64,000 nt of DNA from Augochlora pura (taxonomy: Eukaryota > Arthropoda > Insecta > Hymenoptera > Halictidae), in assembly GCF_028453695.1 (NCBI RefSeq), contig NC_135777.1, forward strand, positions 3,224,001 to 3,288,000, given 5' to 3'. Made by a program: the position numbers and the translations under genes. The notes below the pieces were generated by a model. That model was not told the DNA's origin. It did not search any database and was given only the letters and a program-made list of their open reading frames with translations. Positions 1 through 13,063 of this stretch are shown here, piece after piece. Within the stretch, counting starts at the first letter, position 1. Each line of letters starts with the position of its first letter.

Positions 1-961
1 TCAGTGCCATCTATCGGAGGCGAAGTGCATCATTGATTTGATCGTATTACCCCAAACGAAGCATAGGTGTACATTTAGCACTCGATATTTAAATATTTCC
101 CATCAAAAATGTGGCTCTAGAAGTCCTATTACTATTTTTATACAACGGGCATTGTTAAATATCTAGCTCTAGACTTAAAAAGAGTCGTTTGAATATACGT
201 AATACGAATGAGGTATACAAGATACTCGATCCTCGCTAAGAAGCTTAAACTTCTTAAATATCGATAACATCGAACGCGACACAGGAATGATAACAAGGCT
301 ACTGAAACCCCATTTGGGTGATAAAATAATGCTTTGGGTGTCCAATCTACTCCTGTACCATCGTATCACAACATTTCCTACAGAGTCGGCAAAGTCGACA
401 ATACATACCCTGGGACAGAAAATTGCATTGTATGCAATGTCTGTACGGATCCTAAGTCTGTGGATAGAATCTCTGCTATTATTTTCTATAGAATGACTAT
501 AGTTCCGAATAGCGTAGATAATGGGCAGTATAAGGTGCAATGTTTAGACTTGACGAGCCTTCTTAAGTTGTAATATAAAAGTTTAGTATTAAAGTGTTTC
601 TTCGTTTGAAATAATTGTTTCGACTAGACCGATCCGGCGTACAGTATCGCAAGGAAACACGTACGTCAACTGCCATATCACTAAAATAAGCTTTTGTTAG
701 GCGAATCGATAATTACACAGTTTGACATGATAATCAAATGTGACTTACACCGTTAAGATTAACGCTACACCAATGCCATTCAACCAATGACACGCTGAAC
801 TTTATGTTTTTCGTGAAGAACGAGATTGTCAAGCCGCTAGTAACTGTCATCGTATCTATAACTGCGCCGATGTGTTGAAGTTAAATAATTTATTGCAATC
901 TTCACCGATAGCTATCTGTAACATTTGGCTTCGTTTCAGTTATATAATCGGTATTCCAACA
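1..961. other. Upstream region of TMEM164, no assignable gene
   Basis: AT-rich DNA upstream of the TMEM164 start. One + frame is open from the left edge to about position 172, and another + frame is open from about 334 to 573 and contains a CxxCxxC cluster. A 121-codon frame on the minus strand (175-540) overlaps the latter. None resembles a family I know and none has convincing splice context. Part of this interval probably holds the TMEM164 promoter and 5' UTR. Confidence 0.4.
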
Positions 962-2385
962 ATGTTCGAATGGACGTACGATGGTGTCAACGTTTCTATA
1001 CCCCGCAACGTGGGTCCAGAATGCGCATATTACATTACTCCAGAGCATAGGATTATTGAAACATCGTTTGTTTCTGTATTAATAATAATTCTACTTGTGT
1101 GGGGCTATAAACGACTGAAATTACCTGCGGAAGTATGCTATGCAGATCATGATCGTGTTGGCAAGAGGGTACTGCTTTCGATCATGTCCATGGTGCTGGG
1201 AATGGAAATTGGTTTCAAATTAACTAGTAGAACTCTTGTGTACCTACTTAATCCTTGTCACATAACAACTGCAGTACAGGTAAAATAAATCTATAGTTTC
1301 TCCAAAGCAATGAAGAATACACTCGTATACCTACATCATTATTTAATGTTACAGTTGTACTTATTAGCAGCTGCTCCTAGTCCAACAGTCAATAAACTCT
1401 TCAGGATACACCTGAACTTCCTAAATGGACCAGTTTTAGCTTACTTGTTTCCAGAAACTGAATCACGTTATGTAAGTTAACGTTCTCTGTTTTCAATAAA
1501 TAATCTTGATCATTCATATTGACAATGGCATGCATTCTTCCAGATATTTGCTGATAAAGCATTGTACTACATTCAGCATGGCTTGATGGTAGTGATACCA
1601 TATTATTTGCTAAGGCTTGGAGGTAGTTAACTATAATAATAGCTAACTAATATATTAGTTGACTCGCAAAAGTCAAATATAAATATTGGATGTCATCAAA
1701 TGTCAAACAATAGTAAAAAGTATAAGAACGTTCTGGAAAAATATAAGAACATTTTTCAGGATTTTATCCAAAATTCTTTTATTCATATCGTCGTAATTTA
1801 TACAAAAAACAATAAAAGAATGTTCTTGTATTTTTTGCGAAATTTTTCTTGAATGTGATAGTAATTGCAGATAACAAAAATGTTGACATACCCTGTATAT
1901 TCGAACTTAATTCTAGGTGTTTACAATGTTGAGCCTTTATCGGACATGAGCTGGACAGTATTTAGTTATGGTTTGAATTTGATATATCACTTCTGGGTTC
2001 TTCAGGCTTTTGCCTGGGTATGTGGCATCTTTTATTAAACACTATTGCTTATAACATATCACTACTTCTCGTTTATGAAATCTGTTTTATATTACAGCCT
2101 GTACAAGTAAATTTAAGCCACATGTTATGTCCAGCTGTATTGGATCCCTTTGAAGGGAAGTATTACCGTCTGTATACTGTGGTTCATCAGGGATTACTAT
2201 GTCCCTTGCTATGCAAGCTATTTTGCTTTTCATCTAATTACTTTTTGACCGAATGTTCGCTGACAAAGGCGAAACCGAGTCTTGAATCTATACTTCCAAA
2301 AAAGAAGAATAAGTACGAGGAAAAAAGAAAATTACGTGAAAGTATTTCAAATACCTCAGGTAACGGGCACACCCACGAGAATTAG
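962..2385 (+). CDS. TMEM164: TMEM164, transmembrane acyltransferase
   Basis: Five coding exons: 962-1279, 1355-1471, 1544-1622, 1917-2017 and 2098-2385. All introns are GT-AG and the joined frame is 300 aa, about the length of the human protein (297 aa). The start was chosen because the following residues (MFEWTYDGVN, then GPEC at 18-21) align with the family N-terminus; an in-frame ATG 30 codons upstream at 872 is less likely. Family landmarks are LLNPCH (Cys99, His100), IQH at 155-157 and NLSHMLCPA early in exon 5. Several hydrophobic segments indicate a multipass membrane protein. Human TMEM164 is known as a cysteine acyltransferase that makes arachidonoyl ether phospholipids and promotes ferroptosis, with the catalytic Cys in the NPCH motif; that Cys is conserved here. 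The lysine-rich C-terminal tail (KPSLESILPKKKNKY) is not part of the catalytic core. The gene is convergent with Fsn. Confidence 0.93.
1737..1838. repeat. Imperfect inverted repeat in TMEM164 intron 3
   Basis: Two arms of about 20 bases (one near 1737-1756 reading AAAATATAAGAACATTTTT, its complement near 1815-1836) are separated by roughly 60 bases of AT-rich DNA inside the intron. It could be a decayed short transposon or a chance AT-rich hairpin. Confidence 0.35.
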
Positions 2386-5048
2386 TCTAGTAGTTCTCGT
2401 CGATGCACGCCAACTTGATATACACGAACACTCCTACCACAATGAAGTGAGTACTTAAAATTTGTAAACGAATAGAGAGACTTGTTCGTGTATTAACAAT
2501 CACACAGTTTGGATGAGTGTCTACAAAGTGTACAATGCTGCCTATTGAAGTCGCAGGTTCATTTTTCGAACGATTTGTAATTCTTTTTCAGATATGATAG
2601 CTAGAAACAGGGCAAACAATAATTAAACGTTTGTAATTGCAAAGAAATGAATTCGGTACGAAAAATGAGCAATAAAACACGTTGATATATATAAGGTTTT
2701 CGAACCGCGAGACTTTAGCAGCTTCATTATATCGGATTCCTAACGCGTCTTTGACTAAGAAGTATATACGGGTCAGTCTCCTATTAAAAATTCGTAATTT
2801 TTTATTGGTACGATACCACAGCAAATTAGATTTTTCACAGAATATATACTTCGTCATTGTTTAACCTTTATGAAACCTCATTCTTCTTTATTCTTTCCAG
2901 TATCGTTGTATGTATCAAAGTGTGTTCTGATTCCTTAATTTATAGTTTCCTATTTTTTTAATGCCGTTTAATACAGCGATCCTTTCGATTGTACAATACA
3001 TTCCACGAACTTGATACATGGACCTGACAACCGAAAAATTCTTTCATCAAAGTATATTATCTTATGCCAAAGAATATATCGATGTGATGAAAATTAATAT
3101 ATAACATATAAATTAAGAGAAAAGTTCAAATTAATATTAATATATTTTTATTATTTTAATTATCATTAACTTCGGTTCACGGAGGGCCGATGATCTGATA
3201 TAGTATTCGATGAATCCTTTCATGATAATTGTGATTTGAATTTTATTTGCAGATTTTTTTATTTTTACTTTACTGTGGCCTAACCGAATAAGAAATTCAA
3301 TTCGTCATTTCTAATGATTTTAAATGGGTTTCCTATTACTCTTCTATCTAGAATAATACCTATTCAGATGTTGTAGAGTGTTATTTTAAAAATTAAAAAA
3401 AAATTGATGTCACTATTTGTATCCAAACTATTTTGTGTTATAGAATAATTGATTTTAGGCTTCCACCGACTTGTATAATGTTAAATGATTGAGCTTCAAT
3501 TGTGCCCACCTGTTACACTACTGCGTTCACGAACTCAGTACATATGCAATTGTATGTAAAGAAATACAAACTATACACTAAAAGTAATAAAGTTATATTC
3601 GAGTGTATGTATAATTATTATAAGGCCTCAAAAATATTCAATTTAGCACGTTGGTTGAGTGCGACATGAACTTTTGTAATAACGATTGAAATAAAATTAA
3701 ACACCCGAAAATACTCAACTAATAATCGATACAGGATGGAAAGAAATGGTAAAGGTCGAAATCATGAAGAAATTATTATTTCCCTGTTGATAAAATCTTG
3801 TTACGAATCTTAGAAGAGATATTTGCTATGAAATGCATGGTTTCTTTATTTTCGGTAAAATTTGTATATCGAATACGATATAATTAACATAGAAAATTTG
3901 ACCTTGAATTTCAATGTGGAGATCAATTCCTTGTAAAGCTCTTTTCACGTATCTGTCAATCAGAAAGTGTAGCAGTACCTATGTACATTTCTTTGTATCC
4001 TGTATTTATATATGTGTGTATTAGAATTTGGAAAAATGTATCAAGGATGTAGTATTCTATATTATAAGAGTTTTAGACAACTGTCTCATGGCAATGTAAT
4101 ACAGAGATTAGCAGATTTTGTACATTCTGTACAAAAAAGACCACGTGTACGTTATTTCTCCTCAACTTAGTTTTATTAATTTGCAAAACATATTCAAAGA
4201 ACTATGGACCGGCACTTCGTGCGTTTAAAAGATTTGTTATCCTAATGGGCCAACTATAATCTAATTTTATTTTAAGGATGCGGACATTTGCATACTTGGA
4301 TCTTATTGTATTGATTATAATTTAGACCATTAAGATTTTAAGTCTTTCTCGATTCTGAATCAAATTCAGAATGTGTTTATGCAGATTGGTGTGCAATTCG
4401 TGGTACATTATTTCCTCCACAATCACATGCAATATAGAAATGCAATGAGACATTAGAGCCGTTTCATACGAGAATACGTGTATCGTGTCACGGTATTGTA
4501 TCGCCGACTGAACGCTCTCATTGAATTACGTGAGAGGTCGATATTCATCATATGCGTATTGCAATACAAACCGCCTCGTGTGAAACGGGTCTTAGAGAAA
4601 AGTAGAAGTTATTTTATCTTTGCCCTTACTGACTAGAATTGCTTCACGATTGGTAGTGGGGATGGAAGGGTGGTGCTAAGTGTTCGCCGAAACGCGACAC
4701 TATAGAGGAAATACGAAGAATCGTTACTTTTTCGCTTGTATCACGAATAATACCTCACCGTTTAAACTGCACATTAATAAAGGATTACGTACGGTTACAA
4801 CAGATTGCTATTGTTATATTTTTGTAAGCTGCGGAAAGTAACGTTTTCATGACAGTGGTAGGCGTATAAAAATCTGAGATTATGGCAATTGAGCGAAGAG
4901 AGAAAAGAAGACGTTTGTACGAAATATTCACATGTAAATGTTTTAAATAAAAATGAAAGTCTTGTTACAACAAGGGTCTTAAGTTTGTTCATCGCCTCGT
5001 AATAAATAATTTATGTGGTATACAATAGTACAGACATTAAAGCATTAA

Positions 5049-5064
5049 AATAAAATAATTTATT
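5049..5064. terminator. Back-to-back poly(A) signals between TMEM164 and Fsn
   Basis: AATAAA on the + strand at 5049-5054 is followed by its reverse complement TTTATT at 5059-5064, giving signals for both convergent genes within 16 bases. Use by either gene is inferred from position only; other AATAAA motifs lie closer to both stop codons. Confidence 0.35.
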
Positions 5065-6149
5065 TACAGAGCGATGTACAATTTCCTTTAAACACTCGTA
5101 TTCCTCTTGTAAGAGTTTATACCGAGTATACCGATGATCCAAGCTTAATTTATATTTCGACTAAATTACTTCCTTTCTAAACATTTGTTCAGAATCATTT
5201 AACGTGGGTAGCTATATGACTTCGCATGATTTATATGCATGTTTAAACACGAATATTATTTACAAATTGATTAGAACTGTTTCTATATGTACGTCTCTAC
5301 ATATGCGACGGGTCGACGTCGATTAAATTGTAACACTTAATGCTATAGTGTACATATATTCGCAACCACATAGAGATTACATTAAAAGAATCATAATAAG
5401 GCACCACTATACAACACATGTAGTTTCCATATGTTTTTTTTTTCATAGAGTTTTGCTCGTCGATCCAAAAGGGTATAAATTCTAAATCAGTCCGCGACCC
5501 GTAGTACATGTGTTATTCAAGTAGATGAAAACGCCGACGAAACAAGATTTGCTTTCCTTTTATACATCTATGATCGATTAATAGAATTCTGTACAAAAGT
5601 TTAGGAAGGAGAGAGCAACATTACAAACGCTACACGCTTAACGAACACAATGACCGTAATAATTATGTACATTATACATTATGCACTCGTCTAACCCATG
5701 TTGTCTGTAACAAACTTTACAGAAGATGATTTACAGTTTTCACACGCAATCCAATACGATACTCTCTTGCAACCCCTACATTTAAGCGAATTAAAAATCT
5801 ACCTTGTACACCCATTGCACATAATATAAACGAAATTTCACACAAGGAACACAGCACAAGAAAAAGAAAACTAATGTCTTGATATCGTGTAGATGAATAT
5901 CACAGGTACATAGTAAATTTCTAGCTAAATTTGCACCTTCAAAAAAGAAGAGCTACTTAAATAAAAATACTAGTGGTAGGTATAAATACCGTAAGTAGAA
6001 CACCTTGTATACTATTTTTATTTATGGCATTTAAAAAATGTGTTCTTAATATTAGAAAATTGATAACAAACTACGAAGTGTATAAATATTTACGATAAAA
6101 AAAACTTAAGCGTAATAAATTGTTTAAAATAAATAACAGCCTTAGAAAA

Positions 6150-6256
6150 AATATATATATGTATATATTTGAAACACCTACACGGATATCAAAAAGAAAT
6201 ATTTAAAAATATATATATATGTGTATATATATATGTATATACATACACATATACAT
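6150..6256. repeat. TA/TG-rich microsatellite
   Basis: Interrupted runs of alternating AT and GT dinucleotides, in the presumed 3' UTR of Fsn. Confidence 0.8.
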
Positions 6257-7171
6257 GCGCACTAGTAAAATAAAATAAATTACAGTTATACTATTTATAG
6301 TTACCGTAATATTATGTAAACGGCGTTAAGGATGAGAAAAATTAGTTCAATATTAATGACAGTCCTGCCATGCCATAGTAAGTAACTATTCTTGGACATA
6401 AATTGGAATAGCCGTTCCTTTGGCCGAAGATCTCATACACACGAAGCATGTAATTTTATACAAGAAGAACAAGAATATCAATACTGCATGGAAGAGTAAA
6501 GAATTTGACAATCCTTAATCCCTATATACATGCGCGACAAACTTAAAATTAATCTACATGACTTGAGAATCATTGAAATGAATCTGACTTGTATTTATTT
6601 GAGCGACACGCAATTATATCGCGGAGGAACTCCCATTATTACGAATGATTCTATGGATTTTTATGCATTCATGAATACCTCTATAAAATAATACCGACAG
6701 ACTTTCACTGTTTTGCATTACTTTTAAGCCAACGAAATAATTGATATAGAAAATAAGATTCTGTTCCTACAAAAATGTGTTTTGCATAAAAATCCGCAGT
6801 TTATTCGCAATATAATTAAATCGTTTCATTGTCAAACACATAGACCCTTCTGTCTAGCAAATAATTGATGTCAGGCAAAAATCGAACGATACCCGTCGTT
6901 GAGTAACTCCTTTTTCTCCCAACTGTTGTCACCGTATAAAGCTCCATTACGGATTTATCGGTTTAAATGGAATGCTAATACTATTTACAATGTATTGACT
7001 GAATGAACAGGCACACATCCTTCGTAAACGGTATCTTATAGTTCATTAGTGTGCTAGTTCTACTGTATAGCAGACATTCTGGTATGACACAGAGGATTCT
7101 GCATTTTAGATTTTCACCAAACAGCTTTGCAAAATAATCTCTGACGAGATATCTCTACTAGAAGTAAAGTG

Positions 7172-8392
7172 TTAGCCATCTAGAGGTGGTCCTAAGTACA
7201 CCATAGTTACCTCTGTATTTCCATATACAGCAGACACGGATGGATATAATCTTTTATCTGGCAACCCTATATGTATATATATAATTTCATCATTAAAATC
7301 ACTGTGAATGCTATATTACTAAAAGTAGTTCTCACACAAAATGAAAAGAAAATGCTTTAAATATCCTAAAATATTTTTACACCAAAATTTCAATGGTATA
7401 TGTGCCTTTGCCAACTAATTTATTTATCACTAAAAATTTATCGAATATTGAGATACGATACCTCTAAATGCCACTCCCAAAAATTCGTAATTCTTTTCAA
7501 AAGATAATGTGTTATCATCACAATCTAATATTACCCTAATCCTTTCTCCAGCCTGTTAATTATAAAATTATATGTCTTAACGTATATACCTCTAACGTAT
7601 ATACCTTAACTGTAATATTTAATATAATCAAATAAATCTCACCTGGTACCTGGGAGCATTATTAAGTAATGGATAATTTCCTTGTACATCTCCATTGTGT
7701 AACAGATGATTATCTACCAGATTCCATCCCCACGAATGCTCATCGGATCCCAATAATGCTACATACCCATGGCACAATAATGGTGCTTCTCTAGTAGCTA
7801 TTCCTATGACTGCTACCGTGCCCAATGGTCCTTCCCAAATGATTTCCCATGCGTGTCTACCATGTCGAAAGCCAATTTTACCTCTGCAGGCGTCTGTAAT
7901 TTGCGCAACTGGGTTTCTGAAAAACAATTAATGAATCTTCAAATACTATAATTTAAGAATAATCGCGAAATTAGCATAAACATTGTACATTATAATATAT
8001 CTAAACGATTCTTTTTCAAACATCGAGCCTACAGTTTCACGTTAGTCACGGATTGGGACTGTTGATTATTTAGTATTATGAATGTACCTGTGCAAAGTGA
8101 ATCCATTGGAGTTAATATAAATGTTTCGTGAACAGTCGAGAGGATTCCACGCGTGATAAAAAGCACGCAGCTTGGATTTATAGGTGGGCACCGATGACAA
8201 GATATCGGAGCTGAGAGCCTCCTGTGCCAACTTCCGAATGCAGTGTATCCTCCACGCGTCATTGTTCTCGTCATTCAAGAATTGGTTCCACCGTTTGCAA
8301 ACCAGCGCGCAGTTTCTCAATGTGTGCAGATCTAAATAAGAAAATATCGCTTCTAAAACATGATCAGATGTTCGCAGTGCTATATCGTCCAT
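7172..8392 (-). CDS. Fsn: F-box/SPRY-domain protein Fsn (FBXO45)
   Basis: Four exons on the minus strand: 8392-8088, 7916-7643, 7552-7462 and 7266-7172. All introns are GT-AG and give a 254-aa protein, the size of Drosophila Fsn (255 aa). An F-box occupies about residues 9-50 (DHVLEAIFSYLDLHTLRNCA, then VCKRWNQFL). The SPRY domain fills the rest, with GFRHGRHAWEIIWEGPLGTV, VALLGSDEHSWGWNLVDNHL and the C-terminal VYLGPPLDG. Fsn/FBXO45 is the substrate-receptor subunit of the Highwire/PAM E3 ubiquitin ligase, which restrains synapse growth and controls axon degeneration through kinases such as Wallenda/DLK. The start at 8392 was chosen because it matches the fly N-terminus in length; an upstream in-frame ATG at 8431 would add 13 residues. 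TTI2 lies head-to-head 2.6 kb away. Confidence 0.96.
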
Positions 8393-10988
8393 TTTGCCGG
8401 TTTTGATCAGGTAAACGAGCGAAACACACACGCGCGGAACCTCACTTCGTATTACTGTATAGGTATCATATCAAACATTAGTGCTGATTCTCACTGTATG
8501 TACATTTAGAAGACACTTATGCCATGGACTTAGACTGTAGAAAATACTGTGATACGATACTCCAACTAAATATAACGGTCAGCCAACCAACTACATCTAA
8601 CTGCAACGGAGACAAGTGGACGACAGAAGCCTAAATTTACAGCATTGCCAGAAGTTGATCACATTACACCCAAACTGAGCTTCTGTCTCTCTCCACCAGG
8701 GACTCCACTATCGCCTACAAGAGTTATGCTATCGTTACCTTTGGATCGAAGGCATCATTAACGGCCATTGGTCAAATCATTTGCTTTTTAAAGAAATTAA
8801 CAAAAAATCGAAGATAATGTGATTGTTCGTGGGATGGTTCGATTTATAACAATGTTTCGACACTGTCATAAGATATAGCTAATTTTGAAGTATTGCTTCA
8901 AAATAAGAAATGTCGTTCTTCTTTCCCTCTGATAGCGCGATGTTGTACCAGTCTTTTAAAGTCTTGAAGTTTCAACAAATCGCAAACCGCCATTTTTGCG
9001 CCTCTCATAGATTTCGAACGAAATCTTAAAAGTAGGATTGCGGGTTTCTAGCTTCTTAAAATCTACAAGTGTCTAACTGATATAATAGATTTGTCGTTGT
9101 TTACATAATACTTCATTAATTAACACGAGACTCCTATTAATTTGAATAAATTGCGAGGCCTATTTTTGCGTCTATTTACTATTTAAAAAATCTATTTTAC
9201 ATCAACACTACTTCACAGCCATTAGCTCCATGTTATTATCCATTTTCAATTAGTTCTAGAACAAACGAAATTTTATCCGATCTATAACTGATTGGAAATC
9301 GAAAATTGCATCGATTACCCGAGTCTCACCACGTGGAGGTTGCTGTATTGGAGACCCAACTTTCTTACAACGGCGGCTTTCGCTTAATTACTAATTTGTT
9401 TTAATATATAACTTAATAAATATTCACTTATTACTTGATGACAGTAATAAGTACTTTGATTAAACTACGTTTTATTATATTAGGAGATCGTTTTTTAAGT
9501 TCCGATATAATTTTTAGTGTATATTGTTTTTCTCCTAATTTTGTGATAATATTTAATTATATTCGTCCATAATCTTAACTTCAATGTTCAGCAGTATCAT
9601 TGATAGCTTTAAATTGTTGGATTCATGTCAATATAATGATAACCTTACCTAGATATTGTAAATTTGTTACAACATTTTCAAGGAAAATGTTTATCTCAAA
9701 TTATATTAAATATTTTTTGCAAATACACTGGACACAACAGATGTCGTTTATTTAAAAGTTGAAGCTTCGTTACAAACAGAATTTCACGATGCGAGCCTCA
9801 GATGACGCACTAGTCAAACGAATGTGCAAGAAGAGTGGGGCTGCAAGCACAACGAAGTAAGCCAAGCTAGGTTTTCTATCCATGTGCACAACCACGCATA
9901 CAATCATCATGTTTCTCTCCATTGTATCTCGTTCTCTTTCTAGAGTATTTGCACAAAGCTGGATGCATAATAAAATGGTGGGGATGCGAGCCAGATTAGA
10001 GAGTACGAAAAGTGTGTAGAAATAGGACTCGTTACTGTAGTAGTATCACTACCGTAACCTCACAATTTCGTCACCCTCCGATCCACATGTATGCACAGGT
10101 TCGAAGCTGAAGAATGTCGAAGACATCCGTGTAATCCGATTTGGACTGCTTTTATGACTCGGAAGTCACGTTTCGCTAATTAATTTGTTTAGAATTCATG
10201 AAAAACGAATAAAATTCATCTTGAACTTAAAAATGCAGTCTTTTACTTATGCAATACGATAAGAAAATACCTTTCCGAAGTAATACCTAGTCGATAAAAC
10301 CGTGTTAATTTGTTAATTGTTACCTACGATATTCCACTCTAAATATCATATTTCTAAATTTTAGGAGCACTTCCGTTATTTTCCCCAACGTTTCATAGAA
10401 GGGATGAAAATTCCGAAACGGACATAAAATTCGTTAGCCTATGGGAATGGGAAACAGGAAGAGTGCACATAAAAGACTCGAAACCCTGCTCCGAGAAACG
10501 AAGCGCGTCTCCGATAGAGAAAGATGACAGACTCTCGGGGACCTCCACCTTGTACAGATTGTATCGATTTGATTCCTGAGGGTTCGAAGATCGTCCGGAA
10601 ATCTGATTCATGTGAATTTGCACAATTACCGGAGTGTGGAGTAGCTTTCTGGCATCGTGGTGGTGGCTGCGAAATAATCGATACACTTCCATAATCAGAG
10701 TTTTGCGTCGAATCGTCGCATGATCGAGCCTCCTGCAACAGTCGGTATATTCGGCCGTTGTTGGGTAGTAACGTAACGTTCTTACGACAGTATTCCGCAA
10801 AAAGGATCGGTCGTCATCTGTCAGATTCCCATCGTAGGTCGTCCTTAGTTCGATTAAATTTTTGTTTTTCCATTCGGAAAATGACAGTTTCGACGTGCAC
10901 GCCCGATTCGAGCAGATCGCACGAAATTTGATTCGTGAGGCGGCGATCGTTATCTCCAGCTGGGAATCAGTCGCGAACCGTTCGCAAG
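8393..10988. other. Divergent intergenic region between Fsn and TTI2
   Basis: No gene is recognised. The interval should contain the promoters and 5' UTRs of Fsn (minus) and TTI2 (plus). At 10393-10800 the minus strand has a 135-codon frame that begins with TTG, not ATG. The + strand has a 54-codon Cys-rich frame beginning ATG near 10524 that overlaps it. Both are probably incidental. A short upstream frame (ATG near 10880) precedes the TTI2 start. Confidence 0.45.
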
Positions 10989-12580
10989 ATGAATGATCTT
11001 TTGAAGGAGCTCGAGGCCATGCGAATGACGGGTGCGCCGTTCGAGGAAGGCTTCTGGTCGGCCTGCCTCAATCTTGTCCAAAAAAGTTATGTACCCGAAA
11101 AGACGGTTGGTGCCAATCGTCCTTGCGAGGAGAAAGACTACAGAGAGTACAGGCAGATCGTGGACAGGAATTTGCGGAACATTAGATCCATGATCTACCA
11201 CATTGTTCAGAATTGTAGCCATGGGAATGTGCAAATAGACTTAAACGCATCTACTACTAGAACTTTTACTACTAATTTGTTATTGCTCATCGGTGAACAC
11301 CATGAGAAAAACATTTGGAACACTGCTGAGTCTGTATCCAATTCAGAGGATCTGTTACACAGTCTCTTAGAGCTATACGGATGTCAGAATCTAACTCAGT
11401 TTCTGATAGAGCAGGATAATTTTGTCACAATACTGTTAGCCTTAAGACCTAAACTGATGAAAGACACTTGGAAACATTATCCCGCTGCTGTGGCTTGCTA
11501 TAAGTGGATTTTACATCAAGTGGAGGTTTGTAGGAACATTCGATACATCTTGCTTTGATTGTATACTAATGCCAAAGTCTCTTTTCTCCAGAAACCAGCT
11601 TTATACACTCACATAGGCGATGTTCTTCCAACAGCTTTAATACTTGTCGATGACTACATACCTGATAATGTGGTAATAGGTCTTGAATGTTTAGCCCAAA
11701 TTATTCAGCACTCACATTTAGTAAGAATCAATTTCTTTGAGGATTGTATCATTGACTTCTTCTATTACTAATTATTTGATTTTTTCTACAACTAGAAAAG
11801 GGGATTAATTGACACTGGATATGTCAAAGTGATGTTCTATTCTCTAGAACGCTTGACCCATAAGAGTGAGGCTAGATACGTGTTATTGGTATATTCCTGT
11901 ATAACTAGTTTGTTAGCCACCATGGAGTATTGGGATGATACATTCAATAGCTTTAATGTAAGTTCAATTGTAAACAGTGATTATATTGACATAACTGTAT
12001 ATATTATAATATTATGTGTTATTATAGTGGTCACAGAGGGATGATGTTCTGGCTGTTTTATTAGGCAACTTAGAGGTTGAACAAAATGTGGAACTCAGAC
12101 ACGCTTATATGCAGAGCTTACCTCAACTTTTGACCAATGTTGGCTGTGCGAAATGGTGTGAAAGTCTAACCAGAATACTGACCGACTATTGCAGGCATTA
12201 TAGAACCCTTCAAACGTTGAAAGCGACCTTGCAGGTAAATACCTGTCGCACGGAACAGGAATGATTACGTTCACTCACGGTGGTACAAAATATATTCATT
12301 TATTCGATTTCAGACCGCCAGAAGGTTTTTAACAATGTTCCACTTTCGAGTCGCTGCCCACTGTGTACCTCTGTACAGTGCATTTTTAAGGTTGCACCAT
12401 GATCTAACAGAGACCCCGGTATTCGACAAAGAGATCATGCAAAACTTAGAGGACTGCATTTGCTTGATATACAAACAGTCCCCGAACGTGGGCTCCGCGG
12501 TGATTAAGAATGATCGTATACGTTCGATGATAAACAATAATTTACTAATACGTCTCGACGATACCAGATATTTCGAGTGA
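10989..12580 (+). CDS. TTI2: TELO2-interacting protein 2 (TTI2)
   Basis: Five exons: 10989-11525, 11592-11720, 11796-11957, 12028-12234 and 12314-12580. All introns are short (66-79 bases) and all junctions are phase 0, giving 433 aa; human TTI2 is 508 aa. The match is to the family's helical-repeat region: a segment reading LLALRPKLMKDTWKHYP, then YKWILHQVE, then a DDY motif in LILVDDYIPDNVVIGLECL. Later come VLLGNLEVEQNVELRHAY and an LPQLLTNVG segment. TTI2 forms the TTT complex with TELO2 and TTI1, which works with HSP90 to mature and stabilise PI3K-like kinases (TOR, ATM, ATR, SMG1). The ATG at 10989 is the first in frame after an open stretch lacking ATG. Sequence conservation in this family is low, so the call rests on the order of motifs along the whole length. 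Confidence 0.85.
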
Positions 12581-13063
12581 AATAAACTATAACTGACCCG
12601 TAGAATGAGAAGCGACGAACTGATACATTATTTAAAATCGGAAAGAAAACATTATTTTTTGTAGTTTCTTCGAGTATGATACAGTAAACCATAACGAATA
12701 GTACTTAGATATCTTATTTGTGATTTAATAAGTAAATGTATAGCATTGTGTAGAATATAATAAATGTATATAAAATAAAATAAATACCCATATCTCGTAT
12801 GAATTAGCAATTACTTTATCTCAATAATATAACATTAAAACTATAATTTGTTACTTATCTAGACATGCTATTATGAGCTAGTTAATCATGACTCCTCATT
12901 CGACTTTGTACGCGAAGATACGAATTGAGAGTATAACTTTATCTGCATACACAACTGGATAATCGTAAAAGTCCCTGTACGAATTTTGAGGAGATACAGT
13001 CTTTGTCCAGTTCGCGAATAACATGTTGATCGGGATCAGTGTCGATTCAACATTTGCCTGAAA
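12581..13063. other. TTI2 3' UTR and P450 promoter region
   Basis: About 480 bases between two same-strand genes. The first 200 bases are the TTI2 3' UTR with an AATAAA at 12759-12764. The remainder should hold the P450 promoter. A 13-codon upstream frame (ATG at 13023, stop before the P450 start) lies in the P450 leader. Confidence 0.6.
12759..12764 (+). terminator. TTI2 poly(A) signal
   Basis: AATAAA 179 bases downstream of the TTI2 stop; two more AATAAA copies follow within 25 bases. Confidence 0.6.

Larger units (their letters stand above)
2386..7171. other. AT-rich interval holding the convergent 3' UTRs of TMEM164 and Fsn
   Basis: No coding frame is supported in this 4.8 kb between two convergent stop codons. 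Candidate + strand AATAAA signals occur near 2670, 3587 and 3690, and a back-to-back pair of signals lies at 5049-5064. A TA/TG microsatellite is at 6150-6256. The short open frames present (for example 4795-4992 and 5297-5509 on the minus strand) look random. The sequence is best read as long 3' UTRs plus a little intergenic DNA. Confidence 0.5.

Noticed and set aside
10393..10800. 135-codon minus-strand frame upstream of TTI2
   Set aside because: It begins with TTG, has no family resemblance and is overlapped by + frames; it is probably incidental.
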